Assembly: GCF_036346615.1 (NCBI RefSeq) | Contig: NZ_CP107836.1 | Coordinates: forward strand, 3,782,001 to 3,846,000 | Reading direction: 5' to 3' | DNA from: Streptomyces sp. NBC_00523 | GTDB lineage: Bacteria > Actinomycetota > Actinomycetes > Streptomycetales > Streptomycetaceae | DNA: 64,000 bases | In this document: piece after piece, positions 8,098-16,797 of the stretch | Position numbering within the stretch: position 1 is the stretch's first letter | How the letters are laid out: each line of letters begins with the position of its first letter | The notes under the pieces: generated by a model | Databases searched by the model: none | What the model was told of the DNA's origin: nothing | The model's input: the letters and a program-made list of their open reading frames with translations, nothing else | Position numbers and translations under genes: made by a program

Positions 8098-8841
8098 ATG
8101 ACGACGACGACCTCGCCCCAGGGGCGTACCGAACTGCTCAGGCCGGACCGCACCCCCGTGCGGGTGCTGGTCGTGGACGACGAGGCCTCGCTCACGGAGC
8201 TGCTGTCGATGGCGCTTCGTTACGAGGGCTGGGAGGTGCGCAGCGCGGGCGACGGCGCGGCCGCCGTGCGTACGGCCCGCGCGTTCCGGCCCGATGTGGT
8301 GATCCTCGACGTGATGCTGCCCGACATGGACGGGCTCGCCGTCCTCGGCAGGCTGCGGCGGGAACTGTCCGACGTACCGGTGCTGTTCCTGACCGCGCGG
8401 GACTCCGTGGAGGACCGGATCGCCGGGCTCACGGCGGGCGGCGACGACTACGTCACCAAGCCGTTCAGCCTGGAGGAGGTCGTGGCCCGGCTGCGCGGCC
8501 TGATCCGGCGCTCGGGGACGGCGGCGGCGGCGCGCGGCGAGTCGCAGCTCGTCGTGGGCGATCTGATGCTGGACGAGGACAGCCACGAGGTGAGCCGGGG
8601 CGGGAAGAACATCCACCTGACGGCGACCGAGTTCGAGCTGCTGCGGTTCCTGATGCGCAACCCGCGCCGGGTGCTCAGCAAGGCGCAGATCCTGGACCGG
8701 GTCTGGAACTACGACTTCGGCGGCCAGGCCAACGTGGTCGAGCTGTACATCTCCTACCTGCGCAAGAAGATCGACGCGGGCCGAGCGCCCATGATCCACA
8801 CCCGGCGCGGGGCGGGATACCTGATCAAGCCCGGTGAGTAG
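8098..8841 (+). CDS. OmpR/PhoB-family response regulator
   Basis: 247 residues with a ribosome site (GGAGG) upstream of the ATG. The receiver domain spans about 20-135. It has the acidic pair in VVDDEAS, the phospho-acceptor Asp in VVILDVMLPDMDG near residue 80, the Thr in LTARD, and the Lys in YVTKPF. The winged-helix DNA-binding domain spans about 155-245 (HLTATEFELLRFLMRNPRRVLSK, then RRGAGYLI at the wing). It overlaps the histidine kinase gene by 8 bp, so the two are a translationally coupled two-component pair. The signal is unknown. Repeats upstream suggest autoregulation. Confidence 0.95.
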   Translation: MTTTTSPQGRTELLRPDRTPVRVLVVDDEASLTELLSMALRYEGWEVRSAGDGAAAVRTARAFRPDVVILDVMLPDMDGLAVLGRLRRELSDVPVLFLTARDSVEDRIAGLTAGGDDYVTKPFSLEEVVARLRGLIRRSGTAAAARGESQLVVGDLMLDEDSHEVSRGGKNIHLTATEFELLRFLMRNPRRVLSKAQILDRVWNYDFGGQANVVELYISYLRKKIDAGRAPMIHTRRGAGYLIKPGE

Positions 8842-10414
8842 CGCGATGCGGCGGCCGTGGACCCTGCGCACCCGCCTGGTGGTCTCGGCGGTGACCCTGA
8901 TCGCCGTCGTCGCCGCCGTGATCGGCTCGGTGACCGCGATCGCGTTCCACAGCTACATGTACGGGAAACTCGACGACCAGCTGCGGGACATAGCGGTCCG
9001 GGCCGAGCGGGCGCCGGGTGTTCCCTCGCCCGGGGGCCCGAAAACATCCCCGGAGCGTGATCCGCTCGGTTTCATCGGCATGGGCGGTCAGCCGCTGGAG
9101 ACCTTCGGCGCGCTGGTCGAGCGGGGGGAGATCACGGACTCGGCCGTCGTGAAGGACGGCGGGTTCGACGCCGGTGAGAACACCGAACCGCTGACCCACG
9201 CGCAGCGGGACGCGGTGACGGAGGCCGGTGTCACGGCGGACGACCGCGCGCACGACGTCGAGCTGCCCGGACTGGGCGGCTACCGGGTGCGGGCGGTGCC
9301 GACGGACGACGGCGGCACGGTCCTCGTCGGCATCCCCACCAGTGAGGTGAGCCGTGCGCTGGGCACCCTGATCCTGGTGGAGGTCTGCGTGACCGGCGCG
9401 GGGCTCGTCGCGGCGGGGATCGCGGGCGCGGCGATGGTCGGTGTGGCGCTGCGGCCGTTGCGCCGGGTGGCGGCGACCGCGACCCGGGTCTCCGAACTTC
9501 CCCTGCACAGCGGCGAGGTGGCCCTCTTCGAGCGGGTCCCGGACGCGGAGGCGGATCCGCGCACCGAGGTCGGCCAGGTCGGCGCGGCGCTCAACCGGAT
9601 GCTGGGGCACGTCGGTTCGGCCCTGGACGCGCGGCAGCGAAGTGAGACACGGGTGCGCCAGTTCGTCGCGGACGCCAGTCACGAGCTGCGGACGCCGCTG
9701 GCCTCGATACGCGGCTACGCCGAACTCACCCGGCGCGGAAGGGAGGACCCCGGTCCGGACACCCGGCACGCGCTCGGCCGCATCGAGTCGGAGGCGCAGC
9801 GGATGACGGGCATGGTCGAGGACCTGCTGCTGCTCGCCCGCCTGGACGCGGGCCGCCCGCTCTCGTACGAGAGCACCGATCTCTCGCCGCTCGTCGTGGA
9901 CGCGGTGAGCGATGCCCGCGCGGCGGACCGCGCCGAGCCCGCCCGCCAGTGGCGCCTGGACCTGCCGGACGCCCCGGCGACGGTCCGCGCCGACCCGACC
10001 CGTATCCACCAGGTCCTGGTCAACCTCCTGGCCAACGCCCGTACCCACACCCCGCCGGGCACCACGGTCACCGCCCGCGTCCTGGCCGGAACCGGCGACC
10101 CCTGGGTCACCGTGGAGATCCGGGACGACGGTCCCGGCATCCCCCCGGACCTCCTCCCCCATGTCTTCGAACGCTTCGCCCGGGGTGACGCCTCCCGTTC
10201 CCGCAACGCCGGTTCGACGGGCCTCGGCCTGGCGATCGTCCAGGCGGTGGTGACGGCCCACGGCGGCGCGGTGGAGGTGCGTTCGGTGCCGGGGGAGACG
10301 GTGTTCGCGGTCCGGCTGCCCGCGGAGCGGACGGATGCGGATGGTTACCGGACCCCGGTGTCAGCTCCGGGCCGCCGCCTGACGGATGTCGGCCTCCGCC
10401 AGGGCGCCGGGTGA
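8834..10414 (+). CDS. Membrane sensor histidine kinase
   Basis: 526 residues from a GTG that overlaps the regulator stop. Transmembrane helix 1 is at about 14-38 (VVSAVTLIAVVAAVIGSVTAIAF) and helix 2 at about 176-203, enclosing an extracytoplasmic sensor of about 135 residues. HAMP follows, then the H-box SHELRTPLASIRGY near 280 with the phospho-His. The N-box is LVNLLANARTHTPPG, the G1 box is DDGPGIPPD and the G2 box is STGLGLAIVQAVV. The classic EnvZ/PhoR-type order is complete. The last 54 bp overlap the convergent IMP-cyclohydrolase-like gene. Confidence 0.94.
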   Translation: MSSAMRRPWTLRTRLVVSAVTLIAVVAAVIGSVTAIAFHSYMYGKLDDQLRDIAVRAERAPGVPSPGGPKTSPERDPLGFIGMGGQPLETFGALVERGEITDSAVVKDGGFDAGENTEPLTHAQRDAVTEAGVTADDRAHDVELPGLGGYRVRAVPTDDGGTVLVGIPTSEVSRALGTLILVEVCVTGAGLVAAGIAGAAMVGVALRPLRRVAATATRVSELPLHSGEVALFERVPDAEADPRTEVGQVGAALNRMLGHVGSALDARQRSETRVRQFVADASHELRTPLASIRGYAELTRRGREDPGPDTRHALGRIESEAQRMTGMVEDLLLLARLDAGRPLSYESTDLSPLVVDAVSDARAADRAEPARQWRLDLPDAPATVRADPTRIHQVLVNLLANARTHTPPGTTVTARVLAGTGDPWVTVEIRDDGPGIPPDLLPHVFERFARGDASRSRNAGSTGLGLAIVQAVVTAHGGAVEVRSVPGETVFAVRLPAERTDADGYRTPVSAPGRRLTDVGLRQGAG

Positions 10415-11116
10415 AAAGACCGCGGCGGCGATCCGGAGCTCGGGCGGCAGGGCGGTCCACAGCTCTTCGAGAAGGCCGTCGCGGTCTCCGGCGGCGACGC
10501 GGACCTCGGCGAACGGATCGCCGGTCCTGATCCCGTCGCTGTCCGAGCGGTAGGTCGTCATGAGCACCCCTTCGCCGGGCTCCAGGCCGGCGACCTCCAG
10601 CATCAGCCGGTTGGTGGCCGTGCGCTCCCCGCCGCTGTGCCGTGCGGCGCCGAACCAGGCCCGTCCGCCCGGAGCGCCGTCGGCGACGACGGTCAGCCGG
10701 GGGGTGAAGATCGGCGGGTCGGGTTCGTAGTCCAGTCCGTCCAGGGCCAGGGCGGGTACGTCTCCGGAGTCGAGTCGGCCGGCGACCGCGGCGACCTGTT
10801 CGCCGTTGCCGTAGACGAGCCACCGGCCGCTCTGGCGGGCGGCGACGTAGTGGCGCAGATGGTCGTGTTCGCCCGGTTCCGACGGGGCGACGATCAGCGT
10901 GCCGTCCGCGGTGCGGCGGAGGGTGCGGGCCTGGGAGGCGGGGCTGCGCCCGGTGAGGAAGTAGGCGCCGAGCGTGTCGCCGTCGCCGGTCCTGCACCAC
11001 AGGACCCCGCGCCCGGGGTAGCGGTTGCCGGTCAGTATGTTGTTCAAACCGTTCACTGGGCTCAATTCCCCGTCCGTCCATGGCGTACCCGCATCGCGCG
11101 TGGCTGTCCGCGGCAT
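10361..11116 (-). CDS. IMP cyclohydrolase-like (PurO-like) protein
   Basis: 251 residues from the ATG reading MPRTATRD; a TTG or GTG about 20 codons in (before NGLNNIL) is a possible alternative start. The N-terminal signature NGLNNILTGNRYPGRGVLWCR, the FLTGRSPASQARTLR segment and the later TNRLMLEVA fit the archaeal-type IMP cyclohydrolase fold (PurO, PF07826). In archaea this enzyme closes FAICAR to IMP. Most bacteria use PurH, so here it may be an auxiliary or divergent enzyme. The frame continues far upstream with no coding character. The 3' end overlaps the histidine kinase gene by 54 bp, tail to tail. Confidence 0.7.
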   Translation of the reverse strand: MPRTATRDAGTPWTDGELSPVNGLNNILTGNRYPGRGVLWCRTGDGDTLGAYFLTGRSPASQARTLRRTADGTLIVAPSEPGEHDHLRHYVAARQSGRWLVYGNGEQVAAVAGRLDSGDVPALALDGLDYEPDPPIFTPRLTVVADGAPGGRAWFGAARHSGGERTATNRLMLEVAGLEPGEGVLMTTYRSDSDGIRTGDPFAEVRVAAGDRDGLLEELWTALPPELRIAAAVFSPGALAEADIRQAAARS

Positions 11117-11182
11117 CCAAGCGAAAGAGCCGCCGACGGCGGAGCGAAGACCGGATAGTGGTCGTGGACCCGAGGGGGGCGC

Positions 11183-12016
11183 GTGGCCAGGGTGGTGGAT
11201 CTCGTCTGTTTTCCCGTCAAGGGATGCGCGGGTACATCGATGAGCGAGGCGGTCCTGACACCCGCGGGTCTCGCGCATGACCGCAGCTTCATGGTCATCA
11301 GCGAGGACGGGGTCTTCCGCACCCAGCGCCGCCATCCCCGTCTCGCCCTGATCCGGCCCACTGTCAGCGCCGACGGTGCCCGCCTCGTCCTTGGTACGGA
11401 CGGTCACGGCACAGTGGGCCTCGACGTGACGATGTCCGCGCCCCGCCGGGACGTTGATCTGTTCGGCGCGATGTTCCAAGGCATCGATCAGGGGGAAGAC
11501 GTCGCCGCCTGGCTCTCCGACGTCCTCGGCACCCCCAGCCGTCTCGTCCGCGTGCCGCCGGAGCACGACCGGATCGCCGAGGGCCTGGTCTCCGGCCCGT
11601 CCGGCTACGCCGACAGCAGCGCCGTGCACCTGCTGTCCGTCGCCTCCCTCGACCTCCTCAACCGGCGGATGGCCGAGCGGGGCGCCCCGCCGCTGCCGAT
11701 GGACCGGTTCCGCCCGAACATCGTGGTCGACGGCGGCTGGGCGGGCGAACCGCACGCCGAGGACCGGGCGCGCCGCGTCAGCATCGGTGACGCCGAGCTG
11801 GGTTACGCGAAGCTCGCCGTGCGCTGTGCCGTCACCCTGGTCGCGCAGGAGGCCGGCGTGCGGCGGGGCCCGGAGCCCTTGCGCACCCTCGCCGGATACC
11901 GGCGGGCGGCGAGCGGGGGCGTCGTGTTCGGCGCCAAGTTCTCCGTGGTCGCGCCGGGGAAGCTGTCGGCCGGCGACGAGGTGGCCGTCACGGAGTGGGG
12001 CGACGCCGAGCTCTGA
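11183..12016 (+). CDS. MOSC domain protein (YcbX/mARC-like)
   Basis: 277 residues from a GTG preceded by GAGGGGGG. The N-terminal beta-barrel domain (ARVVDLVCFPVKGCAGTS) is at 1-100. The MOSC domain follows with the diagnostic FRPNIVVDG near 177 and the conserved Cys in KLAVRCAVTLV near 214, the position that binds the molybdenum cofactor in mARC and YcbX. Known family members bind Moco and reduce N-hydroxylated compounds with a redox partner. No ferredoxin domain is fused here. The substrate is unknown. It points away from the divergent IMP-cyclohydrolase-like gene. Confidence 0.85.
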   Translation: MARVVDLVCFPVKGCAGTSMSEAVLTPAGLAHDRSFMVISEDGVFRTQRRHPRLALIRPTVSADGARLVLGTDGHGTVGLDVTMSAPRRDVDLFGAMFQGIDQGEDVAAWLSDVLGTPSRLVRVPPEHDRIAEGLVSGPSGYADSSAVHLLSVASLDLLNRRMAERGAPPLPMDRFRPNIVVDGGWAGEPHAEDRARRVSIGDAELGYAKLAVRCAVTLVAQEAGVRRGPEPLRTLAGYRRAASGGVVFGAKFSVVAPGKLSAGDEVAVTEWGDAEL

Positions 12017-12061
12017 GGGCGGGAACCGGGGGCACTCACATCTGGGCCACAGCCTCAGCAC

Positions 12062-13492
12062 ATGGCCGTGACAGCGGGGTTGGCGACTGTCGATGGCATG
12101 CGAACAGAGACTCCTTGGAGCACCTTGCCGGCCCGGGACCACCTCCTCGCCGGAGTGGGCGGTGCGGCGGGTGTGCCCGTGCTCGATGTGGTGGTACCCG
12201 TCTACAACGAGGAGAAGGACCTCGAACCGTGCGTGCTGCGGCTGCACGAGCACCTGGCCCACACCTTCCCGTACGCCTTCCGGATCACCGTCGCCGACAA
12301 CGCCAGCACCGACCGGACGCCCGAGGTGGCGGAGCGGCTGGCGCGGTCGCTGCCGGGGGTGCGGTCCTTCCGGCTGGAGGAGAAGGGGCGCGGAAGGGCG
12401 CTGCGTACCGTCTGGACCCACTCGGACGCGCCGGTCCTCGCGTATATGGACGTCGATCTGTCCACCGACCTCAACGCACTGCTCCCGCTGGTGGCGCCGC
12501 TGATCTCCGGGCACTCCGACCTCGCCATCGGATCGCGGCTCGCGCGCAGTTCGCGGGTGGTGCGGGGGACGAAGCGGGAGTTCATCTCGCGGGCGTACAA
12601 CATCATCCTGCGTTCGTCGCTGTCCGCGCGGTTCAGTGACGCGCAGTGCGGGTTCAAGGCGATCCGGCGGGAGGTCGCGCAGCGGCTGCTGCCGATGGTG
12701 GAGGACACCGGCTGGTTCTTCGACACCGAGATGCTGGTGCTCGCAGAGCGGGCCGGGCTGCGCATCCACGAGGTGCCCGTCGACTGGGTGGACGACCCCG
12801 ACTCCACGGTCCACATCGTCCGGACCGCCACCGATGACCTGAAGGGCGTGTGGCGGGTGGGGCGGGCGCTGGCCGTCGGCGCGCTGCCGCTGGACCGGCT
12901 GGCGCGGCCCTTCGGGGACGATCCGCGCGACCGGGCGATCGGCGGGGTGCCGGGCGGGCTGGCCCGTCAGCTCGTCGGGTTCTGCGTCGTGGGCGCCCTG
13001 TCCACGCTGTTCTACCTGGCGCTGTACTCCCTCTTCCGGCTCGGCGCCGGTCCCCAGCTCGCCAACGGGGCCGCGCTGCTCGTCTCGGCCGTCGCGAACA
13101 CCGCCGCCAACCGGAGGCTCACCTTCGGGGTACGTGGCCGGGGCGGCGCGGTCCGCCACCAGGCGCAGGGCCTCGTGGTCTTCGCCATCGGGCTCGCCCT
13201 GACCAGCGGTTCGCTGGCGGCCCTGGGCGCGGCCTCCGGCTCGCCCTCCCACAGCACCGAACTCGCGGTGCTCATCGCGGCGAACCTCGCGGCGACGGTG
13301 CTGCGCTTCCTGCTCTTCCGCGCGTGGGTCTTCCCGGACCGGGAGCGGGGAAACCCGGTGACGGCTGCCGCACCGGCCGCGCCCTTCCCGGCCGCAGGCC
13401 CGGGAAACCCGGTGCACCCCGCCACGCACCCCGCCGCCGTTCCCGCACACCCCACCGCCGAAACCGTCCCCGACCCGAGGAACGTCCGATGA
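12062..13492 (+). CDS. Glycosyltransferase family 2 fused to GtrA membrane domain
   Basis: 476 residues from the first ATG; the ATG at 12098 (MRTETPW) is an alternative. The GT2 catalytic domain is at about 40-270: VVVPVYNEEKDLE nucleotide-sugar site, DNASTDRTPE, and metal-binding MDVDLSTDLN. The architecture resembles dolichol/polyprenyl-phosphate sugar synthases. The GtrA-like domain spans about 305-430 with four hydrophobic helices (LVGFCVVGALSTLFYLAL onward). Such enzymes charge polyprenyl phosphate with a sugar and help flip it across the membrane. The stop overlaps the GT39 gene by 4 bp (ATGA), so the pair probably supplies and uses the lipid-linked sugar. Confidence 0.9.
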   Translation: MAVTAGLATVDGMRTETPWSTLPARDHLLAGVGGAAGVPVLDVVVPVYNEEKDLEPCVLRLHEHLAHTFPYAFRITVADNASTDRTPEVAERLARSLPGVRSFRLEEKGRGRALRTVWTHSDAPVLAYMDVDLSTDLNALLPLVAPLISGHSDLAIGSRLARSSRVVRGTKREFISRAYNIILRSSLSARFSDAQCGFKAIRREVAQRLLPMVEDTGWFFDTEMLVLAERAGLRIHEVPVDWVDDPDSTVHIVRTATDDLKGVWRVGRALAVGALPLDRLARPFGDDPRDRAIGGVPGGLARQLVGFCVVGALSTLFYLALYSLFRLGAGPQLANGAALLVSAVANTAANRRLTFGVRGRGGAVRHQAQGLVVFAIGLALTSGSLAALGAASGSPSHSTELAVLIAANLAATVLRFLLFRAWVFPDRERGNPVTAAAPAAPFPAAGPGNPVHPATHPAAVPAHPTAETVPDPRNVR

Positions 13493-15669
13493 CCACGCTC
13501 GACCCCGCCTACGCTCCGGCCGCCCGGCCGGACACGCCCCCGGGGCACGCACGGCCCGGTGCCTCACTACCCCGCCGGATCTGGCGCGGCCGGTCCGAGG
13601 ACGCGCCCTGGGTGCGCCCCGCCTTCCTGGCCCTGCTGCTCGTCATCACGCTGGCGTACTTCTGGAACCTCAGCGCCTCCGGCTACGCCAACTCCTTCTA
13701 CTCCGCCGCCGTGCAGGCCGGAAGCCGCAGCTGGAAGGCGTTCTTCTTCGGCTCGCTCGACGCGGCCAACGCCATCACCGTCGACAAGCCGCCGGCCACC
13801 CTGTGGCCCATGGCCCTGTCGGTGCGGGTCTTCGGCCTCAGCTCCTGGGCGATCCTCGCCCCGCAGGTGGTGATGGCCGCCGCGACGGCCGGGGTGCTGT
13901 ACGCGGCCGTGCGCCGCCGGTTCAGTGCCGCCGCCGGGCTCATCACCATGGCGGTGTTCGCGCTGACGCCCGTCGCCGCGCTGATGTTCCGCTTCAACAA
14001 CCCGGACGCGCTGCTGGCGCTGCTGATGACGGTCACCGTCTACTGCGTGCTGCGCGCGATGGAGAAGGGCCGTACGAAGTGGCTGGTGTGGGCGGGCGTC
14101 GCGGTGGGGGCCGCGTTCCTGTCGAAGACCCTCCAGGCGTTCCTGATCCTCCCGCCGCTGGCCGTGCTGTACGCGGTGTTCGCGCCGGTCTCCGTACGGA
14201 AGAGGTTCGGGCAGCTCGGCCTCTCGGCGCTCGCCATGGTCGTCGCGGGCGGCTGGTGGGTGGCGGCCGTCGAACTGTGGCCCGCCTCCTCACGCCCGTA
14301 CATCGGCGGTTCGCAGAACAACTCGTTCCTTGAGCTGACCTTCGGCTACAACGGGCTCGGCCGGATCAACGGCGAGGAGACCGGCAGCGTAGGCGGCGGA
14401 GGCGGCCGGGGCGGCGGCGGTCAGTGGGGCGAGACCGGCATCGGCCGGATGTTCAACTCCGAGGTGGGCGCCCAGATCTCCTGGCTGCTGCCCGCCGCCC
14501 TGATCCTGCTCGTCGCCGGAATCTGGCTGACCTGGCGTGCAGGGGGGCACCTCCCAGGCATTAAGCGCTGGGGGAGCACCGACACCGCGCGGGCCGCGTT
14601 CCTCGTGTGGGGCAGTTCGCTGCTGATGACGGCCGCCGTGTTCAGCTTCATGGCCGGGATCTTCCACCAGTACTACACGGTGGCCCTGGCCCCCTATCTG
14701 GCCGCGCTGATCGGCATGGGCGTCACGGTCCTGTGGGAGGAGCGGGCCCGCTGGTGGGCGGGCGCCGCGCTGGCCGCGACCGTCGCGCTGACGGCGTACT
14801 GGGCGTACGTGCTCCTCGGCCGCACCCCGGACTACCTGCCGTGGCTGCGGACGGCGGTGCTCGTCACCGGGCTCGTGGCGGCGGTGGGCCTGCTGCTCGC
14901 GGCCCGGCTCGGCCGCCAACTGGCCCTCGTCGCGGTCGTCCTGGGCTTCGCCGCGTCGCTCGCCGGACCGGCCGCGTACACCGTGAGCACCCTGAACACG
15001 GGCCACCAGGGCTCCATCGTCACCGCAGGCCCGTCCTTGGGCGGCATGGGCGGCGGCCCCGGCGGCGGTGGCGGCGGCCGAGGTGGCGGCCCGGGTGGCG
15101 GCGGCGGGATGCCCCCGGGCCAGGGCGGCACGAACCAGCAGGGCACCGGCATGGGCCAGCCCCCCACCGGCACCCCGCCCGGCCAGGGAACGAGCCAGAA
15201 CCAGGGCAACCAGGCCCGGGGCAACGGCCAGAACGGCCGAGGCTCCACCCCGCCCACCATGGGCGAACGCGGCGGAGCCGGTGGCATGGGCGGCCTCCTC
15301 AACGGCGCGTCCGTCGGCTCCGAGGCCAAGGCGCTCCTGGAGAAGAACGCCGACGACTACACCTGGGCCGCAGCGGCCATCGGCTCCCAGAACGCCGCGA
15401 GCTACCAACTCGCGACCGAGGACCCCGTCATGGCCATCGGCGGCTTCAACGGAAGCGACCCGTCCCCGACACTCGCGCAGTTCAAGAAGTACGTCGAGGA
15501 CGGCCGCATCCACTACTTCGTCTCGGGCGGCGGCATGGGCGGCGGCATGGGCGGCAGCGGAAGCGGCACAGCCTCGCAGATCTCCTCCTGGGTGGAGAAG
15601 AACTTCAAGGAGGTGACGGCGGGCAGCGCCACCTTCTACGACCTCACCCAGCCGACGACGGACAGCTGA
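13489..15669 (+). CDS. GT39-family (ArnT/PMT-like) membrane glycosyltransferase with Gly/Gln-rich extracytoplasmic region
   Basis: 726 residues starting at the ATGA overlap with the GT2-GtrA gene. About ten membrane helices lie between residues 40 and 520. The first extracytoplasmic loop carries the acidic motif DAANAITVDKPPATLW, typical of ArnT/PMT glycosyltransferases that use polyprenyl-phosphate sugars. A glycine-rich insert is near 303. A Gly/Gln/Asn/Pro low-complexity linker at about 510-600 precedes a globular C-terminal domain (KALLEKNADDYTWAAAAIGS), which probably lies outside the cell. It acts on an extracytoplasmic acceptor, possibly protein or wall polymer. Confidence 0.88.
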   Translation: MTTLDPAYAPAARPDTPPGHARPGASLPRRIWRGRSEDAPWVRPAFLALLLVITLAYFWNLSASGYANSFYSAAVQAGSRSWKAFFFGSLDAANAITVDKPPATLWPMALSVRVFGLSSWAILAPQVVMAAATAGVLYAAVRRRFSAAAGLITMAVFALTPVAALMFRFNNPDALLALLMTVTVYCVLRAMEKGRTKWLVWAGVAVGAAFLSKTLQAFLILPPLAVLYAVFAPVSVRKRFGQLGLSALAMVVAGGWWVAAVELWPASSRPYIGGSQNNSFLELTFGYNGLGRINGEETGSVGGGGGRGGGGQWGETGIGRMFNSEVGAQISWLLPAALILLVAGIWLTWRAGGHLPGIKRWGSTDTARAAFLVWGSSLLMTAAVFSFMAGIFHQYYTVALAPYLAALIGMGVTVLWEERARWWAGAALAATVALTAYWAYVLLGRTPDYLPWLRTAVLVTGLVAAVGLLLAARLGRQLALVAVVLGFAASLAGPAAYTVSTLNTGHQGSIVTAGPSLGGMGGGPGGGGGGRGGGPGGGGGMPPGQGGTNQQGTGMGQPPTGTPPGQGTSQNQGNQARGNGQNGRGSTPPTMGERGGAGGMGGLLNGASVGSEAKALLEKNADDYTWAAAAIGSQNAASYQLATEDPVMAIGGFNGSDPSPTLAQFKKYVEDGRIHYFVSGGGMGGGMGGSGSGTASQISSWVEKNFKEVTAGSATFYDLTQPTTDS
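14538..14579. repeat. Imperfect hairpin repeat inserted in frame in the GT39 gene
   Basis: GGGGGGCACCTCCCAG and GCTGGGGGAGCACC form an imperfect inverted repeat around an AT-richer loop. It is translated in frame as a hydrophilic loop (GGHLPGIKRWG) after a membrane helix. Its shape matches short dispersed GC hairpins common in Streptomyces genomes. Confidence 0.4.
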
Positions 15670-15696
15670 CGACGACAGCCGACGACGGACAGCTGA
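15650..15696. repeat. 20-bp tandem-type direct repeat at the end of the GT39 gene
   Basis: An exact 20-bp copy that includes the TGA stop (15650-15669) recurs at 15677-15696 after a 7-bp gap. It looks like slippage duplication of the gene's last codons. Confidence 0.7.
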
Positions 15697-15706
15697 ACCG
15701 CAGAAC

Positions 15707-16579
15707 TCACCTCCGCAGCAACAGATCGGCCACGACAGGGCGGTGGTCCGAGGCGATCGTCTCCTCGGCCACCGCCGCGCCGCGTACCCGAACGGTGTCC
15801 TTCGAAACCGCCACGTAGTCGATCCGCTGCACCGGATTCAGCGCCGGGTACGTCGGCCCGCCGGGCTCGATGTCGGTGAGCTCCTTCCACAGCGGCGCCA
15901 GCTCCGGAGCGGTGGGCGGCGCGTTGAAGTCGCCGAGCAGGATCTGCCGCACCGGCCGCCGCTCGTGCGCCTGGTCCTCCGCCATGATCCGCCGGGTGTC
16001 CGCGACCTGGGCGACCCGGACGGACGGGTCGGCCCGGTAGTCGAGATGCGTCGCGTACACATGGACGGGCAGCCCGCGCACCTTCAGCACCACTTCGCCG
16101 AAGCCGGGCGCGGGCGCCGGGACCGGGTTCGGGTCCTGCGTGGAGAGCCGGGTCAGATCGTGGTTCTCGGCGCTCACGATCCGGTACCGGGACAGCACGG
16201 CGACGCCGAACTCCCGCCGGGGACCGCCCTCCTCCACCGGGCCGAGGCTGTAGATCGGTGCGAAGGAGACATGCATCCGCAGCCGCCTGCCCAGCTCCGC
16301 CGCCAGGTCCCGCCACTCGCTCCGGTCGCCCCAGCGGACGTCCACCTCCTGGAGCCCGATCACATCCGCGTCCAGGGCGCGCAGCGCGGCCACCTGCCGG
16401 TCGAGATCGAAGACGTTGTCCATGCCGGCCCCGGCATGGATGTTGTACGTGGCGACGCGCAGCGGGACCGACTGCCCGGGCGCCCGCCCGTGCCCCGCCG
16501 CCGTCGCGGGAGGCGCGAGCGCAGCCCCCAACAACCCTGCGGCCACCAGGACTTCCACCGTACGACGACGCAGTGACAT
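15707..16579 (-). CDS. Secreted endonuclease/exonuclease/phosphatase (EEP) family protein
   Basis: 290 residues from the ATG reading MSLRRRT with GGAG just upstream. An N-terminal signal peptide ends near ATAAGHG. EEP-fold motifs appear in order: RVATYNIHAG, GLQEVD with the metal-binding Glu, HLDYRADPS, LLGDFNAPP with catalytic Asp/Asn, and C-terminal SDHRPVVADL with the Asp-His pair. These are the DNase I/sphingomyelinase-like catalytic residues, all present. The protein is probably an exported phosphodiesterase or nuclease. It is convergent with the GT39 gene and divergent from a TetR gene. Confidence 0.9.
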   Translation of the reverse strand: MSLRRRTVEVLVAAGLLGAALAPPATAAGHGRAPGQSVPLRVATYNIHAGAGMDNVFDLDRQVAALRALDADVIGLQEVDVRWGDRSEWRDLAAELGRRLRMHVSFAPIYSLGPVEEGGPRREFGVAVLSRYRIVSAENHDLTRLSTQDPNPVPAPAPGFGEVVLKVRGLPVHVYATHLDYRADPSVRVAQVADTRRIMAEDQAHERRPVRQILLGDFNAPPTAPELAPLWKELTDIEPGGPTYPALNPVQRIDYVAVSKDTVRVRGAAVAEETIASDHRPVVADLLLRR

Positions 16580-16797
16580 ATCACTCCAGCTTCCGGGGCA
16601 GGTCGTATCCGATGTGGCGACGGGCACCGTACCCACGAGAAGACACTTGTACGCCCCACCCACCGCGATCCCGCGCCGCCCGACCGCGACCGCGGCATAG
16701 CATCGGGCGGGACCTGCCGGACCGTAAGCCTCCGTTTCGTGGGCAGGCGGTACGCGGCCGGTCCGTCCGTCCCGCCGGCGAGACGAGGGAGTGCGCC

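Noticed and set aside
10361..13567. Very long minus-strand open frame running antisense to MOSC and GT2 genes
   Set aside because: Only its 3' part (10361-11116) has a recognisable protein. The rest is an Arg/Gly/Pro-rich shadow of real genes, as is common at this GC content.
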